The position numbers and the translations under genes were made by a program. Positions 21,481 through 35,374 of a stretch of 64,000 nt of DNA are shown here, one piece after another. This DNA comes from Semisulcospira habei (lineage: Eukaryota; Mollusca; Gastropoda; Semisulcospiridae). The DNA is taken from assembly GCA_036245525.1 (NCBI GenBank), contig BTPG01000003.1, forward strand, positions 140,710,120 to 140,774,119, written 5' to 3'. Positions within the stretch are counted from its first letter, which is position 1. Every line of letters starts with the position of its first letter. The notes under the pieces are model-generated. The model was not told the origin of the DNA. It saw nothing but the letters and a program-made list of their open reading frames with translations, and searched no databases.

Positions 21481-24400
21481 TACTCACAAACCAGATAGGT
21501 GAGGCTAGCGCTGGCAGAATTGTCAGTACTCAAACCAAGGGGAATCACAGCGCTGGACAGACAACAGTTAGATCCCCTACCCCCGCCTATCAGGCACCCA
21601 ATCGCCAGCCCACAGAGAAATACGCAGGTATAGAATAAGACAATCATTTCCATTCCTAATAAGAATGGATCAGGTCTCTTATATAACCCATGTCTTTCTC
21701 CGGAACTTAGGAAGTAGGCAGGAGAAACATACATACACAAACATGAAGGTGCGCTACTATATGTGGTCGGGTAAATACCCTGATTTCCCACAGTAGATGC
21801 ACAGAACATTACACAACAATGTAACGATACAAATTTTGCCTCGAGTTATACATGATACTCACAAACCAGATAGGTGAGGCTAGCGCTGACAGAATTGTCA
21901 GTACTCAAACCAAGGGGAATCACAGCGCTGGACAGACAACAGTTAGATCCCCTGCCCCCGCCTATCAGGCACCCAATCGCCAGCCCACAGAGAAATACGC
22001 AGGTATAGAATAAGACAATCATTTCCATTCCTAATAAGAATGGATCAGGTCTCTTATATAACCCATGTCTTTCTCCGGAACTTAGGAAGTAGGCAGGAGA
22101 AACATACATACACAAACATGAAGGTGCGCTACTATATGTGGTCGGGTAAATACCCTGATTTCCCACAGTAGATGCACAGAACATTACACAACAATGTAAC
22201 GATACAAATTTTGCCTCGAGTTATACATGATACTCACAAACCAGATAGGTGAGGCTAGCGCTGACAGAATTGTCAGTACTCAAACCAAGGGGAATCACAG
22301 CGCTGGACAGACAACAGTTAGATCCCCTGCCCCCGCCTATCAGGCACCCAATCGCCAGCCCACAGAGAAATACGCAGGTATAGAATAAGACAATCATTTC
22401 CATTCCTAATAAGAATGGATCAGGTCTCTTATATAACCCATGTCTTTCTCCGGAACTTAGGAAGTAGGCAGGAGAAACATACATACACAAACATGAAGGT
22501 GCGCTACTATATGTGGTCGGGTAAATACCCTGATTTCCCACAGTAGATGCACAGAACATTACACAACAATGTAACGATACAAATTTTGCCTCGAGTTATA
22601 CATGATACTCACAAACCAGATAGGTGAGGCTAGCGCTGGCAGAATTGTCAGTACTCAAACCAAGGGGAATCACAGCGCTGGACAGACAACAGTTAGATCC
22701 CCTGCCCCCGCCTATCAGGCACCCAATCGCCAGCCCACAGAGAAATACGCAGGTATAGAATAAGACAATCATTTCCATTCCTAATAAGAATGGATCAGGT
22801 CTCTTATATAACCCATGTCTTTCTCCGGAACTTAGGAAGTAGGCAGGAGAAACATACATACACAAACATGAAGGTGCGCTACTATATGTGGTCGGGTAAA
22901 TACCCTGATTTCCCACAGTAGATGCACAGAACATTACACAACAATGTAACGATACAAATTTTGCCTCGAGTTATACATGATACTCACAAACCAGATAGGT
23001 GAGGCTAGCGCTGGCAGAATTGTCAGTACTCAAACCAAGGGGAATCACAGCGCTGGACAGACAACAGTTAGATCCCCTGCCCCCGCCTATCAGGCACCCA
23101 ATCGCCAGCCCACAGAGAAATACGCAGGTATAGAATAAGACAATCATTTCCATTCCTAATAAGAATGGATCAGGTCTCTTATATAACCCATGTCTTTCTC
23201 CGGAACTTAGGAAGTAGGCAGGAGAAACATACATACACAAACATGAAGGTGCGCTACTATATGTGGTCGGGTAAATACCCTGATTTCCCACAGTAGATGC
23301 ACAGAACATTACACAACAATGTAACGATACAAATTTTGCCTCGAGTTATACATGATACTCACAAACCAGATAGGTGAGGCTAGCGCTGGCAGAATTGTCA
23401 GTACTCAAACCAAGGGGAATCACAGCGCTGGACAGACAACAGTTAGATCCCCTGCCCCCGCCTATCAGGCACCCAATCGCCAGCCCACAGAGAAATACGC
23501 AGGTATAGAATAAGACAATCATTTCCATTCCTAATAAGAATGGATCAGGTCTCTTATATAACCCATGTCTTTCTCCGGAACTTAGGAAGTAGGCAGGAGA
23601 AACATACATACACAAACATGAAGGTGCGCTACTATATGTGGTCGGGTAAATACCCTGATTTCCCACAGTAGATGCACAGAACATTACACAACAATGTAAC
23701 GATACAAATTTTGCCTCGAGTTATACATGATACTCACAAACCAGATAGGTGAGGCTAGCGCTGGCAGAATTGTCAGTACTCAAACCAAGGGGAATCACAG
23801 CGCTGGACAGACAACAGTTAGATCCCCTGCCCCCGCCTATCAGGCACCCAATCGCCAGCCCACAGAGAAATACGCAGGTATAGAATAAGACAATCATTTC
23901 CATTCCTAATAAGAATGGATCAGGTCTCTTATATAACCCATGTCTTTCTCCGGAACTTAGGAAGTAGGCAGGAGAAACATACATACACAAACATGAAGGT
24001 GCGCTACTATATGTGGTCGGGTAAATACCCTGATTTCCCACAGTAGATGCACAGAACATTACACAACAATGTAACGATACAAATTTTGCCTCGAGTTATA
24101 CATGATACTCACAAACCAGATAGGTGAGGCTAGCGCTGGCAGAATTGTCAGTACTCAAACCAAGGGGAATCACAGCGCTGGACAGACAACAGTTAGATCC
24201 CCTGCCCCCGCCTATCAGGCACCCAATCGCCAGCCCACAGAGAAATACGCAGGTATAGAATAAGACAATCATTTCCATTCCTAATAAGAATGGATCAGGT
24301 CTCTTATATAACCCATGTCTTTCTCCGGAACTTAGGAAGTAGGCAGGAGAAACATACATACACAAACATGAAGGTGCGCTACTATATGTGGTCGGGTAAA

Positions 24401-24505
24401 TACCCTGATTTCCCACAGTAGATGCACAGAACATTACACAACAATGTAACGATACAAATTTTGCCTCGAGTTATACATGATACTCACAAACCAGATAGGT
24501 GAGGC
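21481..24505 (-). repeat. Tandem array of eight 375-bp monomers plus a 25-bp partial
   Basis: Monomers start at 21481, 21856, 22231, 22606, 22981, 23356, 23731 and 24106, exactly 375 bp apart, all in the same direction. A truncated ninth begins at 24481. Copies are nearly identical. Monomer 1 has CCCCTACCCCCG; monomers 2 and 3 share GCGCTGACAG where others have GCGCTGGCAG. Each monomer has TATATAA on the minus strand (GGGTTATATAAGAGACC), so minus may be the transcribed strand. A 112-codon minus-strand ORF appears in each from the second on; its conservation follows from the DNA identity and is not evidence of a protein. Diverged family members lie at 5431-6092, 7261-7395 and 10501-10674. Confidence 0.95.
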
Positions 24506-24576
24506 TATTGTATTGTATTGTATTGTATTGCCTCGAGTTATACATGATACTCACAAACCAGATAGGTGAGGCTATT
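24506..24576. repeat. Array end: (TATTG)n and a miniature monomer junction
   Basis: After GGTGAGGC the array changes to five TATTG units. It then resumes with the monomer junction (CCTCGAGTTATACATGA, TACTCACAAACC, GGTGAGGC) and ends in TATTG again. This suggests slippage or template switching at the array edge. Confidence 0.8.
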
Positions 24577-25504
<928 letters not shown>

Positions 25505-25716
25505 AAACTTTATTTATTAACGGTAAAAAGTTTTGACAGAAACAAATCGTCATTTCACAAACTTGCCTTTGCTAACATCTACAGAATAAAATAGATTAAA
25601 AAATAATATTAATAATAAAGAATTATATTTACACATATTATTTCACGCAACAATAAAATTTTAAAAAAATTATTTAGACAAAATAATAATAACACTCAAC
25701 ATTCATATTATACCCC
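25505..25716 (-). mobile_element. LINE-B 3' UTR, copy 1
   Basis: On the minus strand this ends ACGGTTAATAAATAAAGTTTCATC-type sequence (split here: TTAATAAATAAAG then TTTCATCATC), a polyadenylation signal plus trinucleotide tail. An almost identical stretch is at 28816-29034. With the C-terminal coding piece at 28140-28315 it appears to bracket LINE-A. Confidence 0.6.
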
Positions 25717-25725
25717 CCCCCCCCC

Positions 25726-25809
<84 letters not shown>
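25717..25809. repeat. Poly-C, poly-A and (CA)n run
   Basis: About 16 C, then about 46 A, then about 37 bases of CA. On the minus strand this is the microsatellite tail of LINE-A copy 1. Confidence 0.95.
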
Positions 25810-25812
<3 letters not shown>

Positions 25813-25817
25813 ATCAT

Positions 25818-28063
25818 GGCTTGACTTCGCGAACGAAGATTCTATAGGGCTTGCCCACGTCGTCTGCAGGCATTTTCGTGACTGCGGAGGCCAATCCGGG
25901 ACAGGCAGGTTCGACCGCAGTGGCTGCAGGGGAAGGTCTGGTCAGGGTTCTGAGTTACGACAACTCTGTTTTTTTCTCCTGAGCCGCTTGTCCTTGAGGT
26001 TAGCTCTGCGAGAGTCCTCAAAGGAGACGGCTGCCTTGTGAATGGTGGAGCGCCAGGTGTCACGGTCCGCAGCAAGCGAAGACCACTGGCGGTGGTCGAT
26101 TTGGCAGGCACTAAGTGACTTCTTGAGACCGTCTTTGTATCTCTTCTTTGGTGCCCCTCTGTCTCGGTGTCCAGTGGCGAGCTCGCCGAACAGAGTGATC
26201 TTGGGTAGGCGATGATCCTCCATCCTGGAGACGTGCCCCGCCCAGCGAAGCTGTGTCCGCAGCAGCAAAGCCTCGATGCTCAAAGATTCCGCCTGTTCAA
26301 GGACCTCGACGTTGGTGACATAGTCACTCCAGTGAATGCTGAGGATGGTACGCAGGCAGCGCTGGTGAAAGCATTCGAGGAGTCGTAGTTGGCTGCGGTA
26401 GAGGGCCCAGGACTCGGAACCGTACAGCAGGGTGGTGAGGACGACAGCTCTGTACACGCTGATCTTGGTGCCCTTTTTTCAGCTGTTGATTGTGCCACAC
26501 CCGCTTGAATAGTCGCCCGAAAGCACTGTTCGCTTTTGCCAGCCTGTTGTCCAGCTCCTTGTCCAGATTGGCGTCTGACGTGATGATGCAGCCAAGGTAG
26601 GTAAACTGGTGTACAGACTTCAGTTCGGACTCGCCGATGGTGATGTGGGGAGGGCGATGCTCTTCCTTGGGTGCTGGCTGATGAAGTACCTCTGTCTTTT
26701 TCAGACTGACCTCAAGTCCAAAGAGCTGGGCGGCATCTGCGAAGCAGGACGTAATGCGCTGCAAGGCTCTCTCTGTGTGTGCAACGAGGGCAGCGTCATC
26801 AGCAAAGAGCAGCTCACGAATCAGTTGGTCTAGGGTTTTCGTGTGGGCCTGCAGTCGTCTGAGGTTGAACAGGCTGCCATCGAGACAATACCTGATGTAC
26901 ACTGCGTCGTCATCGTCGAGGTCCACTGTGGCCTGCTTCAACATCATGCTGAAGAAGATGGTAAAGATGGTCGGTGCCAGCACGCAGCCTTGCTTCACGC
27001 CGTTGCGAATGGGGAATGGTTCTGAGAGGTCACTGTTTAGTCTGACCTGGCCTTGCTGGTCCTCGTGGAGCTGGACGATCATGTTGAGGAACTTTGGGGG
27101 AGAGCCTAGTCGCTCCAGGATCTGCCACATACCTTGCCTGCTCACAGTGTCAAACGCTTTTGTTAGGTCAACAAACGTTACGTACAGCCCTTTGTTCTGC
27201 TCGCGGCACTTCTCCTGAAGCTGTCTCAGCACAAAGACCATGTCGGTGGTACTCCTGTTGGCTATGAAGCCACACTGGCCCTCTGGGAGGTGGTCTTCAG
27301 CGATGGCAGGTACCAGCCGATTCAGGAGCAACATTGCGAGAACTTTTCCGGCAATGGACAGCAGGGTAATTCCACGATAATTAGAGCAGGCAGACTTCTC
27401 TCCTTTGTTCTTGTACAGGGTGATGATGACTGCATCACGGAGATCCTTTGGTAGTGTTCCTTTTTCCCAGCAGCATAGAAAGAGGTCGTGGAGCTTGTTG
27501 TGCAGTGCTGGGCCTCCATGTTTCCATATCTCTGGCGGGATTCCGTCAATGCCTGCTGCTTTGCCACTCTTGAGCTGGTGGATGGCTGTGAGGGTCTCTT
27601 CGGCGGTGGGCGGTTCGTCCAATTCAATCTTTAGTGGAAGGTGTGGGCTTTGGAGGATGACTGTTTCTTGAACAGTGCGATCAGCGCCGAAGAGGTCCTG
27701 AAAGTATTCCGACCAGCGGTTCAAGATGGAGGTATTATTTGTGAGGAGTGCCTGTCCATCAGCGCTTCGCAGGGGACTTTGTACCAGGTGCCTAGGGCCA
27801 TACACTGCTTTCAGTGCTTCGTAGAAGCCCCTGTAGTCACCGTTGTCAGCGCAGAGCTGGGTCCTCTGTACGAGTCTGGACCACCACTCGTTCTGGAGTT
27901 CTCTAAGCTTGAGCTGGAGACTGCTGCAGATGAGGCGGAAGGCAGACTTCTTCACAGGGCAGGAAGGCTGGGCTAGGTGGGCCTGGTGGGCGGCTCTTTT
28001 TTTTGCTAGAAGTTCCTGGATCTCTACGTCGTTTTCGTCAAACCAGTCTTTGGGCCAGAGACT
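25818..28063 (-). pseudogene. LINE-A copy 1: reverse transcriptase with C-terminal zinc finger
   Basis: The long minus frame (28111 to 26324, 595 codons including flank) encodes a non-LTR reverse transcriptase: ELDEPPTAEETLTAIHQLKS, GKAAGIDGIPPEIWKHGG, NYRGITLLSI, motif A DLTKAFDT, GVKQGCVLAP, and the catalytic box LLFADDAALV at about 26785-26811. The frame then shifts at a T/A run near 26475 (shared with copy 2), continuing LYGSESWALYRS, RWAGHVSRMEDHRLP and RRANLKDKRLRRKK. A second shift near 25975 precedes CSHCGRTC..RIGLRSHENAC, a C2HC-like finger. The AP endonuclease is absent, so it is 5' truncated at about 28063 inside the linker. Not autonomous. It ends GCGAAGTCAAGCC plus (TG)n. Confidence 0.92.
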
Positions 28064-28074
28064 ACACACACAAA

Positions 28075-28570
<496 letters not shown>

Positions 28571-28574
28571 CTGC

Positions 28575-28703
28575 TGCATGCATGCATTCGCTCACGCGCG
28601 CACGCACGCACCACGCACGCACATACATACACACACACACATACCCACACCCACACACGCACTCAGGTACGCACGCATGCACATCACAACTCGCGCATGC
28701 ACG

Positions 28704-28801
<98 letters not shown>

Positions 28802-28808
28802 AGAGAGA
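28575..28808. repeat. (CA)n-rich and (GA)n microsatellite, duplication boundary
   Basis: CACGCACGCA-type sequence, then pure CA (28709-28768), GA (28769-28791) and G/GA up to GATGATGATG. It is the boundary between the two duplicated blocks. Confidence 0.95.
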
Positions 28809-28815
28809 TGATGAT

Positions 28816-29034
28816 GATGATGAAACTTTATTTATTAACGGTAAAAAGTTTTGACAGAAACAAATCGTCATTTCACAAACTTGCCTTTGCTAACATCTAC
28901 AGAATAAAATAGATTAAAAAATAATAATATTAATAATAAAGAATTATATTTACACATTATTTCACGCAACAATAAAATTTTAAAAAAATTATTTAGACAA
29001 AATAATAATAACACTCAACATTCATATTATACCC
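28816..29034 (-). mobile_element. LINE-B 3' UTR, copy 2
   Basis: Near-identical to 25505-25716, including AAATAAAG-type signal in minus sense and (CAT)n tail. Confidence 0.6.
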
Positions 29035-29038
29035 CCCC

Positions 29039-29041
<3 letters not shown>

Positions 29042-29104
<63 letters not shown>
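29042..29104. repeat. (CA)n microsatellite
   Basis: About 63 bases of CA, tail of LINE-A copy 2; the poly-A run of copy 1 is absent here. Confidence 0.97.
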
Positions 29105-29107
<3 letters not shown>

Positions 29108-29112
29108 ATCAA

Positions 29113-31346
29113 GGCTTGACTTCGCGAACGAAGATTCTATAGGGCTTGCCCACGTCGTCTGCAGGCATTTTCGTGACTGCGGAGGCCAATCCGGGACAGG
29201 CAGGTTTGACCGCAGTGGCTGCAGGGGAAGGTCTGGTCAGGGTTCTGAGTTACGACAACTCTGTTTTTTTTTCTCCTGAGCCGCTTGTCCTTGAGGTTAG
29301 CTCTGCGAGAGTCCTCAAAGGAGACGGCTGCCTTGTGAATGGTGGAGCGCCAGGTGTCACGGTCCGCAGCAAGCGAAGACCACTGGCGGTGGTCGATTTG
29401 GCAGGCACTAAGTGACTTCTTGAGACCGTCTTTGTATCTCTTCTTTGGTGCCCCTCTGTCTCGGTGTCCAGTGGCGAGCTCGCCGAACAGAGTGATCTTG
29501 GGTAGGCGATGATCCTCCATCCTGGAGACGTGCCCCGCCCAGCGAAGCTGTGTCCGCAGCAGCAAAGCCTCGATGCTCGAAGATTCCGCCTGTTCAAGGA
29601 CCTCGACGTTGGTGACATAGTCACTCCAGTGAATGCTGAGGATGGTACGCAGGCAGCGCTGGTGAAAGCGTTCGAGGAGTCGTAGTTGGCTGCGGTAGAG
29701 GGCCCAGGACTCGGAACCGTACAGCAGGGTGGTGAGGACGACAGCTCTGTACACGCTGATCTTGGTGCCCTTTTTTCAGCTGTTGATTGTGCCACACCCG
29801 CTTGAATAGTCGCCCGAAAGCACTGTTCGCTTTTGCCAGCCTGTTGTCCAGCTCCTTGTCCAGATTGGCGTCTGACGTGATGATGCAGCCGAGATAGGTA
29901 AACTGGTGTACAGACTTCAGTTCGGACTCGCCGATGGTGATGTGGGGAGGGCGATGCTCTTCCTTGGGTGCTGGCTGATGAAGGACCTCTGTCTTTTTCA
30001 GACTGACCTCAAGTCCAAAGAGCTGGGCGGCCTCTGCGAAGCAGGACGTAATGCGCTGCAAGGCTCTCTCTGTGTGTGCAACGAGGGCAGCGGCATCAGC
30101 AAAGAGCAGCTCACGAATCAGTTGGTCTAGGGTTTTCGTGTGGGCCTGCAGTCGTCTGAGGTTGAACAGGCTGCCATCGAGACGATACCTGATGTACACT
30201 GCGTCGTCATCGTCGAGGTCCACTGTGGCCTGCTTCAACATCATGCTGAAGAAGATGGTGAAGATGGTCGGTGCCAGCACGCAGCCTTGCTTCACGCCGT
30301 TGCGAATGGGGAATGGTTCTGAGAGGTCACTGTTTAGTCTGACCTGGCCTTGCTGGTCCTCGTGGAGCTAGACGATCATGTTGAGGAACTTTGGGGGAGA
30401 GCCTAGTCGCTCCAGGATCTGCCACATACCTTGCCTGCTCACAGTGTCAAACGTTTTTGTTAGGTCAACAAACGTTACGTACAGCCCTTTGTTCTGCTCG
30501 CGGCACTTCTCCTGAAGCTGTCTCAGCACAAAGACCATGTCGGTGGTACTCCTGTTGGCTATGAAGCCACACTGGCCCTCTGGGAGGTGGTCTTCAGCGA
30601 TGGCAGGTACCAGCCGATTCAGGAGCAACCTTGCGAGAACTTTCCCGGCAATGGACAGCAGGGTAATTCCACGATAATTAGAGCAGGCAGACTTCTCTCC
30701 TTTGTTCTTGTACAGGGTGATGATGACTGCATCACGGAGATCCTTTGGTAGTGTTCCTTTTTCCCAGCAGCATAGAAAGAGGTCGTGGAGCTTGTTGTGC
30801 AGTGCTGGGCCTCCATGTTTCCATATCTCTGGCGGGATTCCGTCAATGCCTGCTGCTTTGCCACTCTTGAGCTGGTGGATGGCTGTGAGGGTCTCTTCGG
30901 CGGTGGGCGGTTCGTCCAATTCAATCTTTAGTGGAAGGTGTGGGCTTTGGAGGATGACTGTTTCTTGAACAGTGCGATCAGCGCCGAAGAGGTCCTGAAA
31001 GTATTCCGACCAGCGGTTCAAGTTGTGAGGAGTGCCTGTCCATCAGCGCTTCACAGGGGACTTTGTACCAGGTGCCTAGGGCCATACACTGCTTTCAGTG
31101 CTTCGTAGAAGCCCCTGTAGTCACCGTTGTCAGCGCAGAGCTGGGTCCTCTGTGCGAGTCTGGACCACCACTCGTTCTGGAGTTCTCTAAGCTTGAGCTG
31201 GAGACTGCTGCAGATGAGGCGGAAGGCAGACTTCTTCACAGGGCAGGAAAGCTGGGCTAGGTGGGCCTGGTGGGCGGCTCTTTTTTTTGCTAGAAGTTCC
31301 TGGATCTCTACGTCGTTTTCGTCAAACCAGTCTTTGGGCCAGAGAC
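29113..31346 (-). pseudogene. LINE-A copy 2, duplicated with its flanks and further inactivated
   Basis: Nearly identical to copy 1 over its whole length and with the same flanks, so both come from one insertion. Own lesions: a stop at about 30368 (CTAGACGATC against CTGGACGATC), a 13-base deletion at about 31022 that shifts the frame after ILNRWSEY..-encoding sequence, and FADD changed to FADA at about 30092 (GGC for GTC), removing a catalytic aspartate. It keeps the common frameshift near 29772. Unlike copy 1, its 3' frame is open through the zinc finger (ORF 29754-29137). Motif A reads TKTFDT instead of TKAFDT. Confidence 0.92.
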
Positions 31347-31359
31347 TACACACACAAAC

Positions 31360-31850
<491 letters not shown>

Positions 31851-31859
31851 ACACTGCTG

Positions 31860-32173
<314 letters not shown>

Positions 32174-32216
32174 GGCCACGACTGTCTGTTTTTGTGTTTT
32201 CCATTATTGTCTCAAC

Positions 32217-32272
32217 AATGCCCATGCGAAAAAAGTCCATAGTACCACCGTCGGCCCTATAGCCTTTGCACA
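32217..32272. mobile_element. Family C right end
   Basis: GTCGGCCCTATAGCCTTTG and CACACTGGGAC correspond to the right arm of family C. Confidence 0.5.
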
Positions 32273-32285
32273 CTGGGACTGCAAT

Positions 32286-32400
32286 TCAAAATGTTGCACC
32301 GCAAAACGGTGCAACAGTGCAACATTTTGCGGTTCCAGAGCCCACGCTCGAACCGCAAACTGTTGCTGCAACATGCGAAACATACTGTGGTTCCACAATG
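32286..32400. repeat. Nested inverted repeats of TGCAACATTTTGCGGTT type
   Basis: AATGTTGCACCGC, GTGCAACAGTGCAACATTTT, GCGGTTC and CGAACCGCAAAC pair with each other in several ways. Confidence 0.55.
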
Positions 32401-32465
32401 GACCCTCACAACTAAAACACGAAGCTATAAGGTCGACTGAAATTCAGTTGTTTTCTGAAGACATC

Positions 32466-32595
32466 TCATTCAGGAGATGGATCAACCATGATGGTTCAAG
32501 GATTGTGCCATAATAGCCAAGCAACTCTGGCACCATCCTTGAACTATCACAGTTAATCAAACTTGTTGTTGCGTGTCGGAGTCTGAAACGGGTTA
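32466..32595. mobile_element. Family B, decayed
   Basis: GGAGATGGATCAACCATGAT, GGTTCAAGGATTGTGCC and the right side GGCACCATCCTTGAACTATC remain; the GGCGCC tip is lost. Right end CTGAAACGGG then TTAC. Confidence 0.65.
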
Positions 32596-32627
32596 CAACT
32601 GTTCTTACTTTTAACTGGTACTCAGTG

Positions 32628-32628
<1 letters not shown>

Positions 32629-32706
<78 letters not shown>

Positions 32707-32890
32707 CGCACGCACACATACACACACACGCAAACACGCACGCCGCACGCACACACACACACGCACGCACGCACGCAAGCACGCACGTATACACACACAC
32801 GCACGCACACACACACTACACACACACGCTTGCACGCACACACGCACGCACGCAAGCAAGCAAGCACGCACGTACACACACACACACACA

Positions 32891-32953
<63 letters not shown>

Positions 32954-33063
32954 GCACGCACACACGCACGCAAGCAGGCACGCACGTACACATGTGCACA
33001 CACACAGACACACAGAAACACACACACATACACGCGCACGCACGCACGCATACACACACACCC
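32629..33063. repeat. (CA)n and CACG-rich microsatellite with (CT)n
   Basis: Pure CA to 32704, then CACGCACG and CAAGCACG variants, a CT block at 32893-32934, and more CA. ORFs on both strands are artefacts. Confidence 0.97.
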
Positions 33064-33307
33064 ATGGCACACAGCAATCTCAACAAAGAAAGAAACACGC
33101 TCAGAATGGACAAGTACAACACAAATTACAGCACACTTTGGACATAACAAATCGCCAGGGGTCCCAATTTTTCCTGTTGTTATATCCGAAGTTTGTTATA
33201 AGCGAAGTAATCTACATAGAAAGAGTGCAGTCGGAGCCTTTGAAAAAGTGTTGTTATATCTGACTTTGTTCTAAGCGAAGTAAACTGTATTATTTATTTT
33301 ATGGGTT
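33064..33307. repeat. Short repeats GTTATATCYGAnnTTGTT.AAGCGAAGT
   Basis: GTTATAAGCGAAGTAATCTA at about 33195 and GTTCTAAGCGAAGTAAACTG at about 33267, each preceded by GTTATATC, form a roughly 70-bp direct repeat. Otherwise unassigned. Confidence 0.5.
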
Positions 33308-33529
33308 TAAACCCTGACAGGGCAAGGCGAACACTACCCAGCTGCAAGAGATATAAATCCTCATGAGCCCCCGCTATCGCGGGGGCTCATGAGGATTTAT
33401 GTCTCTTGTTAGTCTTTCCTTCTTTATGCCTATTGTTGCCATTTACAACAGTGCTCTTCACGCGAGTGTCGGTCAGAGTGCGGTACGTTTTTTTTTGACG
33501 CGAAATTCGTGATCACTAGCAGCGAAGGG
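33308..33529 (+). mobile_element. Family A MITE, CAAGAGATAT subtype
   Basis: Core hairpin 33344-33408: GCAAGAGATATAAATCCTCA, GAGCCCCCGC and complements. The left end ACCCTGACAGGGC follows TTAA (33304-33307 area); the right end CAGCGAAGGGG precedes TTCA. Confidence 0.75.
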
Positions 33530-33860
33530 GTTCAGAAACGTAACGCACCACACGGTACGCATGCGCACCCCTCTTCCCCCCACCCCCTCCTCACCCCCGG
33601 CCCATTCCAGACTCCCCACCCCTCACTCTCTCTCTCTCCCCTTCACCACACATACACACAAACACACGATTCTCCTTCATGGATGACAGTTCACGGGGCT
33701 GTCGGGAATTAGTAGAAATGCAACTAGGGAAACCTTATTCTTACCACGGTTTTAATGAAGATGTCATCATCTTTCGGGGCTTCGCATCAGAGCCTGTCAG
33801 TTTAGATAGATGCGCTAGCATTTGGCCACATGCAATCCTCCGAGTTCGGTCGATCCATCT

Positions 33861-33925
33861 TCAAGAGGAATAGATTTGCATGAGCTCCTGCGGCCGCAAG
33901 GGCTTGTGAAAATCTAATCCTCTTG
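33861..33925. mobile_element. Family A core hairpin, diverged
   Basis: TCAAGAGGAATAGATTTGCA and GTGAAAATCTAATCCTCTTG arms. Confidence 0.6.
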
Positions 33926-34332
33926 CTGGCGTAGGTTGGTTAAGTCGTCTTATATGTACAGTCTACGTGCTTCAAAGTTCTGTAATAGTTGTCTGTTTCA
34001 TGGGGTCCTTTTTGCGATTGCAAGAGACATTAAAAATAAAAACGGGTTAAATCGTGAAACCCTGCAGCAGACGTACAGGCACAAGAAATCGTAAGCTTTT
34101 TGATTTTGTGTTATTAGATTATTCAATTTTTGTCTTTGTCAGTCCTCAGGCAGAGGAGGTCATTGCAGGTTACGTCTAGTGCTTGCGGGGCCCGGGTGTC
34201 GCCAAAGATTAAAAAGGTTTTCGCTTCCACGCCATATTAGCTCGCCCGCCTGGCAGCATGTTCCACCTAGCGTAACATCGAATTGTGCAGGGTGTTACTT
34301 CAGCGTAGGCAGGTGAAGGGTTTCTCTGTGTG

Positions 34333-34412
34333 CCCAGTGAGGATACAATCCTCGGGACGATTGTCGGCCGCAGTTGGCCCTCGCGTGGCTGACGTCGGCT
34401 CGAGGACCTTTT
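34333..34412. mobile_element. Family C fold-back, diverged
   Basis: CCCAGTGAGGATAC, TTGTCGGCCGCAGTTGGCC and GCTGACGTCGGCTCGAGGAC. Confidence 0.6.
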
Positions 34413-34468
34413 CTTAATCCATTGGCTGCTACTGACGATACCGTTCGGCGGAGAAGACTCGTCATTAA

Positions 34469-34667
34469 CGGCAGTGCACGTACATTTTTTGTTTGTTTCT
34501 GAAATCTTGGTTTATTCAACGCCCAAACGCCCAAAACCGTCCAGGAAACATAGATACCAAAAATTGATCTCAGCAAGAGGCATAGATCATCATGAGCCCA
34601 CGCTGTCGCAGGGGCACATGAGGCTCTATGCCTCTTGCAGCTTCACTTTTTCTCGGCAGTTAAAGGG
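34469..34667 (+). mobile_element. Family A fold-back MITE, TTAA-flanked
   Basis: TTAA at 34465-34468 and 34668-34671. Ends CGGCAGTGCACG and CTCGGCAGTTAAAGGG. Core hairpin 34574-34638. The left arm contains TCAACGCCCAAACGCCCAAA. Length 199 bp. Confidence 0.82.
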
Positions 34668-34674
34668 TTAAAGG

Positions 34675-34675
<1 letters not shown>

Positions 34676-34750
<75 letters not shown>
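34676..34750. repeat. (GT)n microsatellite
   Basis: About 75 bases of GT directly after the family A copy. Confidence 0.98.
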
Positions 34751-34754
<4 letters not shown>

Positions 34755-34881
34755 TGCGTAATAAATGGACTGTATGGTGTGTGGGTGGTGGTAGTTAATG
34801 GACCGTCTTGGGAAGGGACGGGGGAGGGAGGTAGCGGGAGGGTGGGGGTGGGGGGTGGGGGTGGGGGGAGAGAACGGTTGT

Positions 34882-35374
34882 GGAAGATTAATGGACTGGT
34901 GAAGGGGAGGGGGAGGACTTTGTGAACTATGACGCAGTAGTGTGGTGGTGGTGGTGGTAGTGGGGGCGGGTGGCAATGGTGCTAGAGGTGATGGGATGGG
35001 GGTGGACAGCTGTCAAGGCTTTACCTAGAAATCTTTAAAGTTTCAGTCAAAGAATCGCAAACATTATGATTTGAACTATCACAGTTATAAACAAGATGTG
35101 AAGAATTATTAAATAAAATTAATTAATTCATTCCTTCGTTCCTTCAATTTAAAAGAAAAAATCCCGAATTAATATCACTATGTTGTGTCAAGAATAACGA
35201 AAATAGTCACATAAATATCATTAATTAATGGAAGATTAATGGACTGGTGAAGGGGAGGGGGAGGACTTCGTGAACTATGACGCAGTAGTGTGGTGGTGAT
35301 GGTGGTGGTGGGGGCGGGTGGCAATGGTGCTAGAGGTGATGAGGTGGGGGTGGACAGCTGTCAAGGCTTTACGG
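34882..35374. repeat. Direct duplication of a ~145-bp segment
   Basis: The segment starting TGGAAGATTAATGGACTGG and ending GACAGCTGTCAAGGCTTTAC occurs at 34882-35026 and 35230-35374, about 95 percent alike by eye, separated by AT-rich DNA. Confidence 0.85.

Noticed and set aside
21481..21855. Hammerhead ribozyme in the 375-bp monomer
   Set aside because: I searched both strands by eye for CTGANGA followed by GAAA. Only CTGATTT, CTGATCC and CTGATAG occur, so the core is missing.
21846..24434. A repeated 112-codon ORF in the 375-bp monomers as a gene family
   Set aside because: The ORF is on the minus strand of a tandem DNA repeat with almost no variation, so its conservation carries no coding information. 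It shows no domain, and diverged copies elsewhere are broken.
21481..24505. CRISPR array
   Set aside because: Monomers are 375 bp, contiguous and without unique spacers. The surroundings are eukaryotic repeats with no cas genes.
26609..27218. Plus-strand ORFs antisense to LINE-A
   Set aside because: They are shadows of the reverse transcriptase on the minus strand, and the same shadows appear at 29906-30371.
32625..33263. 212-codon ORF rich in His and Thr
   Set aside because: A translation of (CA)n and (CT)n microsatellites.
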